This document shows, in pieces, positions 49,565 to 58,123 of a DNA stretch of 64,000 nucleotides. The DNA comes from Sphingobacteriales bacterium. Lineage in GTDB: Bacteria > Bacteroidota > Bacteroidia > Chitinophagales > JADIYW01. Where the stretch lies: positions 1-64,000 of the forward strand of contig JADJYT010000016.1 of assembly GCA_016719635.1 (NCBI GenBank), given 5' to 3'. Every line of letters starts with the position of its first letter. Position 1 is the first letter of the stretch. The notes beneath the pieces are model-generated. The model did not search any database and was not told where the DNA came from. It worked only from the letters and a program-made list of their open reading frames with translations. A program made the translations under genes and the position numbers.

Positions 49565-51352
49565 CTACTGCTTTACGAACTTCTGAACACCGAAAGCCTT
49601 ATCCGTCTCTACGCTGATAAAGTAGGCTCCAATGGAAAATTCCTGAGCCGGGATATCGAGTGTCGTATTGAATCTATCGGTTGCAAAAACCTCTTTCCCC
49701 GATATGTCTATGATTCTCAGCCGGCGTATTTTCTCCGAACCATACTTAGTGTTCAATGAAACGGTGAGATGATCAGTCGCCGGGTTGGGTGAAACCGTAA
49801 GCATGTCATTCACCAGTTTAAAATCATTCACGGAAGAAATAACCATGTTGCTCTTTACCGTATGGCAGGCAACCGTTACATTGTCTTCGTCGATAATGCA
49901 TAATTGTACGGAGTCATTGCCAAACACCTCCATCTTGCCAAATGCATTTTTGGTGTTGTTGTTGCCGATACCCATACCGCCTTTGTTCCACAACCATTTG
50001 TTCAGATCAAACCCAATCGCGGACAGAATATTATCAAACTGGTAATACAGTTCTGTGGATGACACACTCAATCCGCTCGCATTCATCTCCGGCAAGCCAG
50101 CATTCGTTCCATCGTCAATAGCGCAGCCGTGTGTATCACCACTGATGACAATGATATTTTTAAGGTTATTGTTTTTGATGAAATTCAGTATCTGGTTGCG
50201 CTCATATGCGTACGCACCGAAATAATCAGACAAGCTGTAGGACAATCGGAATCCTGTTCCCGCCTGTCCGGCAATATTGAACTGGACGCCCTGCAGAAAT
50301 AATGGCAACTCCACCAACTGCTGTATATTCTTATTGAAAGGCACTCCGGAAATGATAAATTTCCAGGTTGCCGTGGAATTTTTGAGCGCGTTCAGAAACC
50401 ATCCCATCTGTGGTTGATTCAGCAATTTATTGGCAGGATTCAATCCGTCATACGTCCATAGATTAAACTGGGCATTGTATTTTAGATTATTCCAGCCTCC
50501 GGTATTGCAACTGCGGACATCAATCACAAAAAACTCACAATTGCCGGCTTTAAAGGAATGATAATAGCCATCCGTATCATTGACCGGAGGGTACCCTGGG
50601 AAGAATTTTCTGTACCCTTCCAGGCAGTTGGTGCGCATCTGCTGTGTGCGTGGCAACAATTCTATATAATTAATGAGCTTTCCGTTCTCGGTGCGTATTT
50701 TTGCCTCTCCACCTTTGAAGTACCTTGAATTGCCCCATGTGTCGTCATCGTCAGGCATATAGGCGATGGGCATTTTTTTCAACATGTCTTTACAAACCGG
50801 CTCCTCATTTCGTCTGCGCCATGCCAGCTCTATGGTTTTCCAGTCCTCGGGATAATTGAATCCAAAATACCTCGGAATCTGGTATGAAGGATAGGTAAAA
50901 TCTCCGGTATGAATAAATAAGTCCGGATGGTGCCTGGGCATCACATCAAACACTTTCATATTTTCCGTTTCCTGACAGGAACCGGTAACAAATACGAGAT
51001 GTTCCGGAGTTCCAACAGTCGGGAATGTTTTAAAGTGTCCGCTTACCGGTTGAACGGCCCCGTTGATACGATAGCGGAAATAGTAGTCGGTAGAGGGAAT
51101 CAGAGAAGACAGGTTCACAATCTTACTGCTGTCTAATACGGCATCGGTGGCTGAATTAACCGACAGAAATGAGCCAAACAATGAGTCAGTACTATATTCC
51201 ATCGTAAAATCAGTCGCCTGATTGGTTCGGATATAAATGCGTGCGCTGTTTTCCGTTACACCGCCTGTCATCGGTCCGTGCGTAATTGTTTGTGAAAATC
51301 CCGTGCCGGAAATTAAAACAAGGATAAACAAGCTTAGTCTGGTAAAATGCAT
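49565..51352 (-). CDS. Alkaline phosphatase D-like metallophosphatase with T9SS sorting domain
   Basis: PhoD-type secreted phosphodiesterase/phosphatase. An N-terminal Fn3-like part is followed by the metallophosphatase core: HTGDFTYPSY, PDDDDTWGN and VISGDTHG give the metal-binding Asp/His, and the region SQPQMGWFLN-like QPQMGWFLNAL is typical of PhoD. The C-terminus is a T9SS type A domain (LTVSPNPATDHLTVSLN to VQKFVKQ). The signal peptide starts at the ATG at 51352; an upstream GTG (51376) would add eight residues. It probably releases phosphate from organic phosphates at the cell surface. Confidence 0.88.
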   Translation of the reverse strand: MHFTRLSLFILVLISGTGFSQTITHGPMTGGVTENSARIYIRTNQATDFTMEYSTDSLFGSFLSVNSATDAVLDSSKIVNLSSLIPSTDYYFRYRINGAVQPVSGHFKTFPTVGTPEHLVFVTGSCQETENMKVFDVMPRHHPDLFIHTGDFTYPSYQIPRYFGFNYPEDWKTIELAWRRRNEEPVCKDMLKKMPIAYMPDDDDTWGNSRYFKGGEAKIRTENGKLINYIELLPRTQQMRTNCLEGYRKFFPGYPPVNDTDGYYHSFKAGNCEFFVIDVRSCNTGGWNNLKYNAQFNLWTYDGLNPANKLLNQPQMGWFLNALKNSTATWKFIISGVPFNKNIQQLVELPLFLQGVQFNIAGQAGTGFRLSYSLSDYFGAYAYERNQILNFIKNNNLKNIIVISGDTHGCAIDDGTNAGLPEMNASGLSVSSTELYYQFDNILSAIGFDLNKWLWNKGGMGIGNNNTKNAFGKMEVFGNDSVQLCIIDEDNVTVACHTVKSNMVISSVNDFKLVNDMLTVSPNPATDHLTVSLNTKYGSEKIRRLRIIDISGKEVFATDRFNTTLDIPAQEFSIGAYFISVETDKAFGVQKFVKQ

Positions 51353-51455
51353 GCGAAAAGTTACAAAATAATGCACATATCAATGTGAATATAGGGTGTA
51401 AATTTTATTGACATTCTGAACAAATCGGAAATCCATCCTTCAAAAGGCCTCCTGA

Positions 51456-51863
51456 TTAATGATCGTGTTTCTTCATATATTTTATATGAACTGTCAGCCA
51501 GATGGCTCTCGACAAATGCGCCACATAAGGAGCCGCCAATACAATTAACAGGGCACAGGATGCAATATAATACCCTGCGTTATCCAGAAATTTATCCCGG
51601 CTGAAATTGAATGCCATATAGATGGGGAGCAAAGCCAGACACATGGCAGAAGTGATAATATAGCTCATATACATGGCACCATAGTAAAAACCGGTTTCCA
51701 CCTGAAAATCTTCTCCACATTTAGAGCATCGATCATTCATGTCCAGCATATTGTTCAACACGTATGGGTTTGACTTAAATAATTTTTCTTTTCCGCAACT
51801 CGGGCATTTGAGCAGCATCGCATAACGCCATCTGGGCTTTAGTATACTAACCGATTCTTTCAT
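51456..51863 (-). CDS. DUF983 family membrane protein
   Basis: CPSCGKEKLF near residue 20 and RCSKCGEDF near 45 make a zinc ribbon; ETGFYYGAMYMSYII begins the first membrane helix, and a second helix lies near 95-112. This layout is DUF983, common in Bacteroidota and alphaproteobacteria, function unknown. It starts six bases after the methyltransferase stop and is probably co-transcribed with it. Confidence 0.88.
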   Translation of the reverse strand: MKESVSILKPRWRYAMLLKCPSCGKEKLFKSNPYVLNNMLDMNDRCSKCGEDFQVETGFYYGAMYMSYIITSAMCLALLPIYMAFNFSRDKFLDNAGYYIASCALLIVLAAPYVAHLSRAIWLTVHIKYMKKHDH

Positions 51864-51869
51864 TATAGT

Positions 51870-52490
51870 TTACTTCCTTTTTACTATGAAGAATAATTCC
51901 GTTCCGGATCTTGGAGCAATGGAGGTGATACACTGCTCCATCTCTTTTACCTCAAATTTCTTTTGGAATATTGTCATATACTCTTCCTTATTTCCGCCGA
52001 ATGGCGGTCCGCTTTCAAATTTTTTATCAAACAACAACCCAGCGAGCTCTCCTCCGGTATGCAGCAGTGAATGCATCTTTTCTGCATAGCTTTCCCTTTG
52101 AGGTGGCAGTAACGCGCAGAAAAAAGTTTGCTCCAGGATAATATCGTAATTGCCGGTATGTTTAAAGAAATCTCCGCAGATAACCGTGAGCTGCCTACCG
52201 GCATATTTTTCATACTTCTGCAACAGATTCTTTATCAATGTCGGGGCAAGGTCAATTACGGTGACATTGGCAAACCCGTTCGCAAGCAGGTATTCTGCTT
52301 CATAAGCATTGCCGCAGCCGGGAATCAGAATAGCCGCATTCTTGTCTTCAATTGTATCTATATATTGTTTCAGAGGAGGAGAAACGGACTTTAAATCCCA
52401 GCCGGTTTCCTGGTTTTTCCAGCGATCGTCCCAAAAATCTTTATCTATCTGCTGCATATTAAATGGTGCGCTTACCATAAGCGCTTTCAA
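51870..52490 (-). CDS. SAM-dependent methyltransferase, thiopurine S-methyltransferase-like
   Basis: Class I methyltransferase fold: the SAM loop is ILIPGCGNAYEAEYL near residue 54, VIDLAP follows, and the EQTFFCALLP block replaces the catalytic motif of others. The N-terminal FWDDRWKNQETGWDL, ending VSPPLK, is the TPMT-family signature. Bacterial members methylate thiol-containing or halide/metalloid compounds (tellurite, selenite, H2S); the substrate here is unknown. A later start near 52457 is possible. It is followed by the DUF983 gene. Confidence 0.84.
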   Translation of the reverse strand: MKALMVSAPFNMQQIDKDFWDDRWKNQETGWDLKSVSPPLKQYIDTIEDKNAAILIPGCGNAYEAEYLLANGFANVTVIDLAPTLIKNLLQKYEKYAGRQLTVICGDFFKHTGNYDIILEQTFFCALLPPQRESYAEKMHSLLHTGGELAGLLFDKKFESGPPFGGNKEEYMTIFQKKFEVKEMEQCITSIAPRSGTELFFIVKRK

Positions 52491-52566
52491 CTTTCAAAAC
52501 TACAGTATATAGTCGGATTTATCTGTAACATTTATCACAAAAAATAAAAAGTACCGAAATCTTTGA

Positions 52567-52574
52567 TAGTTTTG
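52567..52574 (+). promoter_or_regulatory. -7 promoter box of anmK
   Basis: TAGTTTTG fits TAnnTTTG and ends seven bases before the A of the anmK ATG. Confidence 0.5.
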
Positions 52575-52580
52575 TCCTGC

Positions 52581-53741
52581 ATGGAAGTCCGCAGGACATA
52601 TCACGTCATTGGATTGATGAGCGGCAGTTCGCTGGACGGATTGGATATCTGCTATGTGAGGTTTATAGTCGATAGTTCAAGGGCGATAATCGATACTGAC
52701 ACAGAAATTGACTGTCGGCCATTTACTGTTGAATACAAAATCCTACAAGCAGATTGCAAAGAATTCCCTGCGGGATTTAGAGAAAAATTGCGAAATGCGC
52801 CCCATTTATCAGCATTCGAATTTGCAAGACTACATACTGAAGTGGGGAAATATTTTGGACAACTTACGACTCTGTTTATTCAAGAAAACAATATCGAAAC
52901 CGTTGATTTCATCTGCTCGCACGGACACACCATCTTCCATCAGCCTTGTGCCGGATTTACCACCCAAATCGGGTGTGGTGCTCAGATTGCGGCAAATACC
53001 AACTGCAAAGTCGTTTGCGATATCCGTACATCCGATGTGGCTTATGGAGGACAGGGTGCGTTGCTGGTTCCCATTGCAGAGCAATATCTGTTTCCGGATT
53101 ACAACGCGTTTTTGAATATGGGAGGCATTGCGAATATTTCATTCCATCATCCTAATTCTCCCGAGAAAGTTTCAGAAGCCGAGATTGGTAAAAAAGTTAT
53201 TGCATATGACGTTTGTGCCGCGAATACCCTGCTGAATCATTTAGCACAACAAAACGGGCTGGCGTTCGACGAAAATGGAGATTTAGCCAGAAAAGGAACC
53301 ATTATCCAGCCCATCTTAGAGGAATTGAATACGATTGCATTTTGCAAACAACCCGCTCCGAAGTCCTTGGGGACAGAGCATGTTTACTCAGAATGGATTG
53401 CATTGCTGGATAACTATAATAACAATACAGAAGACAAATTGGCTACTGCCGTGGAACATATTTCGATTCAGATTGGGAAGGAAACAAAATCCGTAATCCC
53501 AAACTTTCATTCTAATATCCTGATTACAGGTGGCGGCGCATTCAATACATTCTTAATCGAACGGATTCAGGCACACACCAGATCAACCGTAATTGTGCCT
53601 GACAAACTAACCATTTCCTATAAAGAAGCTTTGGCTATGGCTTTTATTGGATTACTGAGAGTATTGGGAGTTCCAAACTGCCTGTCCTCTGTTACGGGCG
53701 CACACAAGGATGTTATCGGCGGAGCGGTGTATTTACCATAA
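52581..53741 (+). CDS. anmK: Anhydro-N-acetylmuramic acid kinase
   Basis: Phosphorylates and opens 1,6-anhydro-MurNAc, recycling peptidoglycan. VIGLMSGSSLDGLD near residue 8-21 is the nucleotide/substrate signature, and CSHGHTIFHQP, NMGGIANISF and ITGGGAFNTFL are further family blocks of this actin-like ATPase. 386 residues, normal. The ATG at 52581 is preferred over a TTG at 52563, which lies upstream of the promoter box. Confidence 0.93.
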   Translation: MEVRRTYHVIGLMSGSSLDGLDICYVRFIVDSSRAIIDTDTEIDCRPFTVEYKILQADCKEFPAGFREKLRNAPHLSAFEFARLHTEVGKYFGQLTTLFIQENNIETVDFICSHGHTIFHQPCAGFTTQIGCGAQIAANTNCKVVCDIRTSDVAYGGQGALLVPIAEQYLFPDYNAFLNMGGIANISFHHPNSPEKVSEAEIGKKVIAYDVCAANTLLNHLAQQNGLAFDENGDLARKGTIIQPILEELNTIAFCKQPAPKSLGTEHVYSEWIALLDNYNNNTEDKLATAVEHISIQIGKETKSVIPNFHSNILITGGGAFNTFLIERIQAHTRSTVIVPDKLTISYKEALAMAFIGLLRVLGVPNCLSSVTGAHKDVIGGAVYLP

Positions 53742-53789
53742 AATAACAACCAAACATAAGAAAGCTTTTTAACTTAAGACTTATTCCAA

Positions 53790-53797
53790 TACCTTTG
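53790..53797 (+). promoter_or_regulatory. -7 promoter box of the SDR at 53802
   Basis: TACCTTTG, exact consensus, four bases before the ATG. The transcript would be leaderless or nearly so. Confidence 0.6.
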
Positions 53798-53801
53798 CAT
53801 C

Positions 53802-54788
53802 ATGGTTCTAGTTACTGGTGCTTCCGGATTTTTAGGCGGTGAGTTGGTGAAACAACTCGTTGCCGACGGAGAATCTGTACGGATCCTTGTTCGCCCAACT
53901 TCCAGTATCACCCACTTCGCTCCAATTCTGGATAAAATAGAAATTGCATTGGGCGATATCCTGGACATTCCTTCCTTAGAAGCCGCCTTGGAGGGTGTCG
54001 ATAAAATCTACCATTCGGCCGCCATCATCGGTTACGACAGTTCGTACTACGACGCTATGTACAAAACGAATATTGAAGGGACGGCGAATGTGGTGAATGT
54101 GGCATTGACAAACGGGATTAAAAAACTCCTGCATGTCAGTTCGATAGCCGCTATCGGAGGCAAACCGGAAGAGCTGATTACGGAAGAAACCAAATGGGAA
54201 AAGAATCAATGGACCACGCATTACGGAATTACGAAAATGCTGGCGGAACGTGAAATATGGCGGGGCATACAGGAAGGTCTGGAGGCCGCTATCATTAATC
54301 CGGGCATCATCGTCGGCATCTGCAACGATGAACATAAGGCAACGATACGGCTGTTTAAACAAATTGCAACCCGGAAATTGCCGTTTTACACAAATGGCAC
54401 CAATGGATTTATTGACGTGGAGGATACCGCAAAAGCCGCAATTCAACTAATGAACAGCGAGATACATTCAGCGCGTTTTATTGTCGTTAGCGAGAACATT
54501 TCCTTTAAAGACTATTTTGAGCAGGTCGCTCGGGCATTGGAAGTTGCTCCACCTGGCAGAGTGTTGAACCCTTTGCTGGCAAAAGTGTTTGTAACGGCAG
54601 ACTGGTTCTTTTCCAAATTATCCGACAGAAAAAGGAAAGTGACTCAGGAAGCCCTGAAAGTGGCGATGGAAAAATTTGAGTATGACAATCATAAAATAAG
54701 AGAAGCATTGAAATTTAATTTTATCCCTTTAGAAAAGACCATTAAAAAAGTGGCAAACACAATTAAATCTGACAGTGAACCTGTATAA
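53802..54788 (+). CDS. NAD-dependent epimerase/dehydratase-like (extended SDR)
   Basis: An extended SDR: VTGASGFLGGELV near residue 4 binds cofactor, the VSSIA and YGITK pair forms the active site. The C-terminal substrate region is divergent. Distantly similar in plan to the 30878-31891 gene but without its hydrophobic helix. It starts right behind a promoter box, with ctaA following nine bases after the stop, so the two are likely co-transcribed. Substrate unknown. Confidence 0.84.
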   Translation: MVLVTGASGFLGGELVKQLVADGESVRILVRPTSSITHFAPILDKIEIALGDILDIPSLEAALEGVDKIYHSAAIIGYDSSYYDAMYKTNIEGTANVVNVALTNGIKKLLHVSSIAAIGGKPEELITEETKWEKNQWTTHYGITKMLAEREIWRGIQEGLEAAIINPGIIVGICNDEHKATIRLFKQIATRKLPFYTNGTNGFIDVEDTAKAAIQLMNSEIHSARFIVVSENISFKDYFEQVARALEVAPPGRVLNPLLAKVFVTADWFFSKLSDRKRKVTQEALKVAMEKFEYDNHKIREALKFNFIPLEKTIKKVANTIKSDSEPV

Positions 54789-54797
54789 GAATATAGC

Positions 54798-55853
54798 ATG
54801 ACATTTTTTTCTGCAGAAAACAAAAATAAGGTGCTCGCCTATTGGTGGATATTAGGCGTGGGCATGTTGCTGGGGCAAATCCTGTTAGGAGGCATCACCC
54901 GCCTGACCGGCAGCGGGCTTTCCATCACGGAATGGAAAGCCATCTTAGGTTTTTTGCCGCCAATGAATGAACAGGACTGGAATCTGGCATTTTCCAAATA
55001 CCAGCAGTTCGGACAGTACAAACTTCTTAATACCACGATGACGCTTTCTGAATTCAAATCCATTTATTTCTGGGAATGGTTTCATCGTTTGTGGGCGCGT
55101 ATCCTCGGATTCGCCGCCATTCTCCCGCTGCTTTTTTTTATGTATAAGAAAATTGTCAACAGGCAGGATATCATTAAGATTGCAGTTGCAATCGTACTGG
55201 GCGCCGTCGCCGGTACAGTCGGCTGGATGATGGTACAAAGCGGATTGAAACAAAACACCGTTTTAGTGAATCCGGTGAACCTGACATCTCATATCTTAGT
55301 GGCAACGATTATCGTCGGATATGTATTGCGAACGGCGCTGGAATATCTCTATCCCAGACAACACACAACGTATGATACTGCGAACAGAAGATATTTTCTC
55401 ATCCTGATGATTCTTGTTTTTCTTCAGATAGGGTTAGGCGCATTGGTGGCGGGTTCAAAGGCGGCATTGGTGTGTACCACATTCCCCTTGATGAACGGAC
55501 ATTATTACCCAGTCGAAATGAACTTTTCCAACGGTGATGCATATGAGCTTTCTATGAAGCTGCTTTTTCAGTTCCTGCACCGCAATATGGCCTATCTTAT
55601 TTTCTTTTATGTGCTATTCGTTTTTTTCAAGACGAAAAAGGCAGCAGCACAATTTCAATTTCACCGTACGAGATGGTTTCTGCTAATCATGGTCTGCATT
55701 CAGTTACCGCTGGGGATTCTAACATTGTTGTACAGTCAGGGAAAGGTGCCGGTTATTCTGGGCGTATTACATCAGCTGGGCGCATTTCTTTTGCTGATAT
55801 TTTCTATCGAAGGTCATTATTTCATTAAATACAGAGCCTTAGAGCAAAAATAA
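54798..55853 (+). CDS. ctaA: Haem A synthase (CtaA/COX15)
   Basis: Oxidises the C8 methyl of haem O to make haem A for cytochrome aa3-type oxidases. Eight membrane helices in two pseudosymmetric halves; the N-terminal GGITRLTGSGLSITEWK and EWFHRLWAR mark the first half, FLHRNMAYLIF and LHQLGAF the second half, with the haem-binding His residues in each. It resembles the COX15-like type 2 proteins of mitochondria and proteobacteria. Haem O synthase ctaB is not in the window. Confidence 0.93.
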   Translation: MTFFSAENKNKVLAYWWILGVGMLLGQILLGGITRLTGSGLSITEWKAILGFLPPMNEQDWNLAFSKYQQFGQYKLLNTTMTLSEFKSIYFWEWFHRLWARILGFAAILPLLFFMYKKIVNRQDIIKIAVAIVLGAVAGTVGWMMVQSGLKQNTVLVNPVNLTSHILVATIIVGYVLRTALEYLYPRQHTTYDTANRRYFLILMILVFLQIGLGALVAGSKAALVCTTFPLMNGHYYPVEMNFSNGDAYELSMKLLFQFLHRNMAYLIFFYVLFVFFKTKKAAAQFQFHRTRWFLLIMVCIQLPLGILTLLYSQGKVPVILGVLHQLGAFLLLIFSIEGHYFIKYRALEQK

Positions 55854-55858
55854 GAATC

Positions 55859-56431
55859 ATGCAACTGAAGATTTCTTCCATAACCAACTTAACGGATGCA
55901 CGATTCTTCAGCGCAATAGGTGCACATTATCTGGGGTTTTGTCTGGATGTATTAAACGAATACAATATTTCCATTCCGAAGGCAAAAGAAATCATAAGCT
56001 GGCTGCACGAACCGGTTATTGTGGGGGAGTTTGGTATACATCAGTCCAAAGAAGAGATTGAATATGCCGCAAAAGAACTGAGCATGAGCGATATCCAGAT
56101 TCCTTATTTACACCCGCAGAGAGAAGAACTGGCGTTCGAAAAATTTTTACAGATAGATGTAAATGATTTGTCCGTGATTGGCAGCCGGCAGCCGGCAGAT
56201 TTTTTTGTTTTGAAATTACATCCGAAAGACCTCTCGAATCAAGCAGTCCGGGACTTTATTTCCAACCATAACGTATATATAGAAGCCGGCTTCTCCAAAG
56301 AGAATATTCTGACAATTACCGGAAGTCTGCGACCATACGGCATCCAGATCAGCTGCAGAAAGGAAGAAAAAGCAGGATGGAGCGCTGTAGATGAATACGC
56401 GGATATCCTCGAACTGATTGGGTTTTCATAA
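55859..56431 (+). CDS. TrpF-like protein lacking the catalytic Cys
   Basis: The beginning reads KISSITNLTDARFF followed by GAHYLGF, equivalent to the KICGITN...GAD..GF start of phosphoribosylanthranilate isomerase (TrpF). The end, YIEAGFSKENI then RPYGIQISCRKEE, matches the LAGGLxxENV and PYGVDVSSGVE blocks. The catalytic Cys is Ser6, and the GGTG phosphate-loop and catalytic-Asp section in the middle is missing. So the barrel is kept but the isomerase chemistry is unlikely. It begins five bases after ctaA, away from any trp gene. The role is unknown. Confidence 0.75.
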   Translation: MQLKISSITNLTDARFFSAIGAHYLGFCLDVLNEYNISIPKAKEIISWLHEPVIVGEFGIHQSKEEIEYAAKELSMSDIQIPYLHPQREELAFEKFLQIDVNDLSVIGSRQPADFFVLKLHPKDLSNQAVRDFISNHNVYIEAGFSKENILTITGSLRPYGIQISCRKEEKAGWSAVDEYADILELIGFS

Positions 56432-57073
56432 TAGCTGAAAGCACAGATACTTTATGGTTTTACCATCTCTCAGGTGCATCTGTTCGTAATACGTTTGTAT
56501 CCCATACAATTCATCATTCTTGTGCAGGGCATACACATCGGCATAATCTTTCAGTATAACGGAAGGAAATTCCGATAAGGTCTCTTTCGTAAAATGATAG
56601 AGAATATCGCTGTCTGTTTTCAGATGAATCAGCCCACCCGGTTTGAGGACTTCTTTATACAACTGCAGGAATTTTTTGGCGGTCAGCCGTCTCTTGGCAT
56701 CTCCGTCTCTTGGGAAAGGGTCTGAAAATGTAATCCAGATTTCCTCCACTTCCTCTTTTTCAAAATAGTCTGTCAAATGGTCAATCTGGTCTCTGATGAA
56801 AGCAACATGGCTGAACGCTTCGATTCCGGCAATCCGGGCGGCACTCCAGATACGATTACCCTTGATATCCATGCCAATGAAATTCTTATCCGGAAACAGC
56901 CTTGCCATTCCCAGTGTATAATCGCCCTTTCCGCAGGCCAATTCTAAAATTACCGGATGGGTGTTCTTAAAAAATTCAGCCTTCCATTTTCCTTTCAGAA
57001 CAGGATTTTTTTCAAATACGACTGGATTTTCAGCTAATTCTGCGAATTTTTGCAGCTTTCCCTTCTTTGCCAC
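56426..57073 (-). CDS. trmB: tRNA (guanine-N7)-methyltransferase
   Basis: Methylates G46 in the variable loop of tRNAs. SAM-binding ELACGKGDYTLGMA near residue 44, GMDIKGNRIW near 67, and the catalytic TFSDPFPRDGDAKRRL, the family hallmark with Asp-Pro-x-Pro, near 113. The last block is YGIQTYYEQMHLRDG. It starts with GTG (57071-57073); a -7 box lies 13 bases upstream. The 3' end overlaps the TrpF-like gene by six bases, convergent. Confidence 0.94.
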   Translation of the reverse strand: MAKKGKLQKFAELAENPVVFEKNPVLKGKWKAEFFKNTHPVILELACGKGDYTLGMARLFPDKNFIGMDIKGNRIWSAARIAGIEAFSHVAFIRDQIDHLTDYFEKEEVEEIWITFSDPFPRDGDAKRRLTAKKFLQLYKEVLKPGGLIHLKTDSDILYHFTKETLSEFPSVILKDYADVYALHKNDELYGIQTYYEQMHLRDGKTIKYLCFQLL

Positions 57074-57086
57074 CTGATTTTTTTTG

Positions 57087-57094
57087 CAAAGATA
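57087..57094 (-). promoter_or_regulatory. -7 promoter box of trmB
   Basis: TATCTTTG on the minus strand, 13 bases before the GTG start of trmB. Confidence 0.6.
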
Positions 57095-57123
57095 AAAAGC
57101 TATGCGTAATTGGAAGAGAAAAA

Positions 57124-57360
57124 CTAAACCGGCTGCATTTGCGTCTGTCCGGAATAGACGAGAATTTTCTGAATCGTCGATTGGCCCGGTTCGCCTCCTT
57201 CAGACTCGTCCAACCTGTATTTTGTTTCTTTCAAGTGCCTGAATTCTTCCTGCAAAGAAGAGTTATTCTGTAAAGCAACCGCAATTGCTCTCGCTTCTGC
57301 AGGAGTAGTTTCGTTGTAAAGATGTTTAATTAAAAGTTCGGGTGTAAATATTTGTTGCAT
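57124..57360 (-). CDS. Conserved-looking hypothetical, 78 residues
   Basis: Starts MQQIFTPELLIKHLYNET and has an amphipathic helix pattern with acidic and basic patches (about 20-60), no membrane segment or Cys. Similar short proteins occur in other Bacteroidota genomes as I recall them, but I cannot name a family or function. The start resembles that of anti-sigma-like helical N-termini (LIxHLYNETxPAE), and this is only a resemblance. Confidence 0.7.
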   Translation of the reverse strand: MQQIFTPELLIKHLYNETTPAEARAIAVALQNNSSLQEEFRHLKETKYRLDESEGGEPGQSTIQKILVYSGQTQMQPV

Positions 57361-57446
57361 AAAAAGTATTTATGGGTAAACGGAAGTTAAACCATATTAT
57401 TTTATATGGCAACAAATTTTTATATGAAATTATTCGGCTGCTGATT

Positions 57447-57977
57447 TTAATCCCCGCCGGTGCCTTTAAAACAATCATCCTTGAACCGGAAAAGCACGTT
57501 GAACGTCGTTAAGCTGCCGTAGATTCTTGTTATATATTGCTGTAATTCAACCTTTTCTGAATCCGTCAGCTTGGATGCATTGATTTTCTGCTCCATCACC
57601 CTCAGGCGGTCGCGCGTCATGACAATTTTATGAAAAAATGCCTCCACGGGTATTTCCTTCGACTGTAAAGACTTGTCTTTAGGCTGCATCACCAGATTGC
57701 CGCCATCCCATTTTTCCGCCATTTTGCAGTCTTCAATCGGTTCTGTCAATGGTTGTATGATTTTTTGCAAAACGGACGTTATCTGCTCCAGAGACACCGC
57801 ATCCTTATCTTTCTCTACCAGCTTTACGACTACCATTCCGTCAAAATTCTTGGAGATTTCTTTCTCTCCCTCCCCGGGGAAATAAATGTTATAAGAGTAT
57901 TCATCCCTGTCGTCGATGATTACACCGTTTCCAAATTTGGGGTGTTCAATCCTTGTACCTATTGAAAATGCTGCCAT
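57447..57977 (-). CDS. Hypothetical protein with N-terminal Tudor/CarD-like SH3 fold
   Basis: Residues 1-40 (FSIGTRIEHPKFGNGVIIDD) have the GxxVxHPxFGxGxV pattern of the small beta-barrel found at the C-terminus of PcrA/UvrD-type helicases and in CarD-like proteins. The remaining residues form helices with regular charged repeats; no membrane segment. It may bind RNA polymerase, a helicase or nucleic acid; function unknown. A TAGATTTG promoter box lies 32 bases upstream. Confidence 0.75.
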   Translation of the reverse strand: MAAFSIGTRIEHPKFGNGVIIDDRDEYSYNIYFPGEGEKEISKNFDGMVVVKLVEKDKDAVSLEQITSVLQKIIQPLTEPIEDCKMAEKWDGGNLVMQPKDKSLQSKEIPVEAFFHKIVMTRDRLRVMEQKINASKLTDSEKVELQQYITRIYGSLTTFNVLFRFKDDCFKGTGGD

Positions 57978-58009
57978 ACTGAATTTAAGTTTGAACGAAA
58001 ATAAAAAAG

Positions 58010-58017
58010 CAAATCTA
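58010..58017 (-). promoter_or_regulatory. -7 promoter box upstream of the Tudor-like gene
   Basis: TAGATTTG on the minus strand fits TAnnTTTG, 32 bases before the ATG at 57977. Confidence 0.5.
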
Positions 58018-58123
58018 CATTTCCCAATTTTTACGGATACTCATTCAGTTTGACCAGATACTAATTTCCCTTGTCTAGTATCTATGTATTTCCTAAATTT
58101 AGGTAATCATTAAAAGAATAAAC

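Noticed and set aside
55859..56431. Genuine trpF
   Set aside because: The catalytic Cys and the phosphate loop are missing, so I call it only TrpF-like.
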